Assembly: GCA_947495975.1 (NCBI GenBank)
Contig: CANMBE010000014.1
Span: 1 to 64,000, forward strand
Direction of reading: 5' to 3'
Origin: Ignavibacteria bacterium
Lineage (GTDB): Bacteria > Bacteroidota > Ignavibacteria > Kapaibacteriales > Kapaibacteriaceae
DNA length: 64,000 bases
Shown one piece after another: positions 63,606-64,000 of this stretch. Position 1 is the stretch's first letter. Each line of letters opens with the position of its first letter. A model generated the notes under the pieces. The model was given only the letters and a program-made list of their open reading frames with translations. It was not told where the DNA came from and did not search any database. The position numbers and the translations under genes were made by a program.

Positions 63606-64000
63606 ATGGCGTTCCTCATCATCTTTGTTATCATATCTGTTGGCGTAGTGGCACAGCCAATTCGCTTTACGTATCCAATTGAAGGAGTGCTAGGGCAAGA
63701 CTATTTCATTGTAAATCATGTGGATCATGATTCACGGACTGCCGTGTATCGCGATCATGCGTGTGGCATACAGACATACGACGGTCATGACGGCACTGAC
63801 TTTATCTTGAGATCATTTCGTCACATGGATAGTGGGATCTATGTTCTTGCTGCAGCCGATGGTGAAGTAATCACCGCAGTAGACTCTCTTCCTGACCGCA
63901 ATAAACAAAGTGTGATAGAGAGTGGATTCGGAAATTTTATTGCTATCAGACATCCAGAAGGATACATCACGTATTACGCTCATCTACGGCGTGGAAGTGT
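63606..64000 (+). CDS. M23-family peptidase, truncated by window end
   Basis: The frame from ATG 63606 is open to the window edge (131 full codons), so it is not in the ORF track. MAFLIIFVIISVGVVAQ is a signal peptide. The mature start PIRFTYPIEGVLGQDYFIVNHVDHD precedes YDGHDGTDFILRSF, the M23 zinc motif HxxxD, then VLAAADGEVITAVDS, GFGNFIAIRHPEGYITYYAHLRRGSV with the HxH-type closing element begun. It is a LytM/M23 endopeptidase or a degenerate relative acting in the periplasm or outside the cell. C-terminus unseen. Confidence 0.85.
   Translation, partial: MAFLIIFVIISVGVVAQPIRFTYPIEGVLGQDYFIVNHVDHDSRTAVYRDHACGIQTYDGHDGTDFILRSFRHMDSGIYVLAAADGEVITAVDSLPDRNKQSVIESGFGNFIAIRHPEGYITYYAHLRRGS

Overview
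The window looks like chromosomal DNA of a Gram-negative bacterium of the Bacteroidota/Chlorobiota (FCB) group. My best guess is a Kapaibacteria- or Ignavibacteria-like lineage, an inference from gene content and promoter type that was not tested by search. Supporting signs are several secreted proteins with C-terminal sorting domains of the type IX secretion kind, TAnnTTTG promoter boxes just ahead of start codons, an outer membrane with LPS genes (kdsB, a heptosyltransferase-like GT9, a gnnA-like dehydrogenase), and an EF-P of the TPGNLRAF type. Gene density is high and many genes overlap by 1-4 bases (ATGA, GTGA, TGATG, TAATG), so most of the window is short operons.

Layout. 0-4 kb: 5S rRNA at the end of an rRNA operon, then a three-gene cluster of TonB-dependent receptor, sorted surface protein and BtuG-like beta-propeller (probable corrinoid uptake). 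4-11 kb: SUI1-like factor, plsC-gatC-kdsB, GT9, a small barrel protein, and a FemAB-like/GT4/EamA run. 11-21 kb: isochorismatase-like hydrolase, a broken DinB gene, acetyl-CoA synthetase, a fused sugar nucleotidyltransferase-phosphomutase-like protein, PtsN-like IIA, hisS, an orphan histidine kinase and ftsW. 21-28.6 kb: MerR regulator, exported WD40 plus OmpA-like pair, tRNA-Cys, efp-accB-accC-gcvH, and small conserved or exported proteins around a 384-base structured intergenic region. 28.6-40.4 kb: two overlapping APC permeases, a gingipain-fold secreted protein divergent from a 1679-residue secreted repeat protein, and a flavoprotein. 40.4-45.2 kb: katG, then a visibly AT-rich insert with a reductase, a barrel protein and a possible IS3-family scrap. 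45-50.4 kb: AddA-like helicase-nuclease, M16 peptidase, and the decayed remains of an NfeD/SPFH pair. 50-60 kb, minus strand: OB-like exported protein, pyrC, HsdR_N-like nuclease domain, SemiSWEET, GDPD, fmt, miaE, beta-lactamase-fold protein, propeller protein, leuS. 60-64 kb: aldo/keto reductase, a large outer-membrane barrel, gnnA-like dehydrogenase and the start of an M23 peptidase cut by the window edge.

The most interesting pattern is regulatory. Several starts (leuS, the aldo/keto reductase, the gnnA-like gene, and more loosely miaE, the M23 gene and the dead nfeD) have a TAnnTT(T/A)G-like box ending only 3-4 bases before ATG. This predicts leaderless mRNAs. Other genes in the same window have ordinary Shine-Dalgarno sequences, so the organism seems to mix two modes of initiation. 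No CRISPR array, complete insertion sequence, prophage or replication origin was seen.
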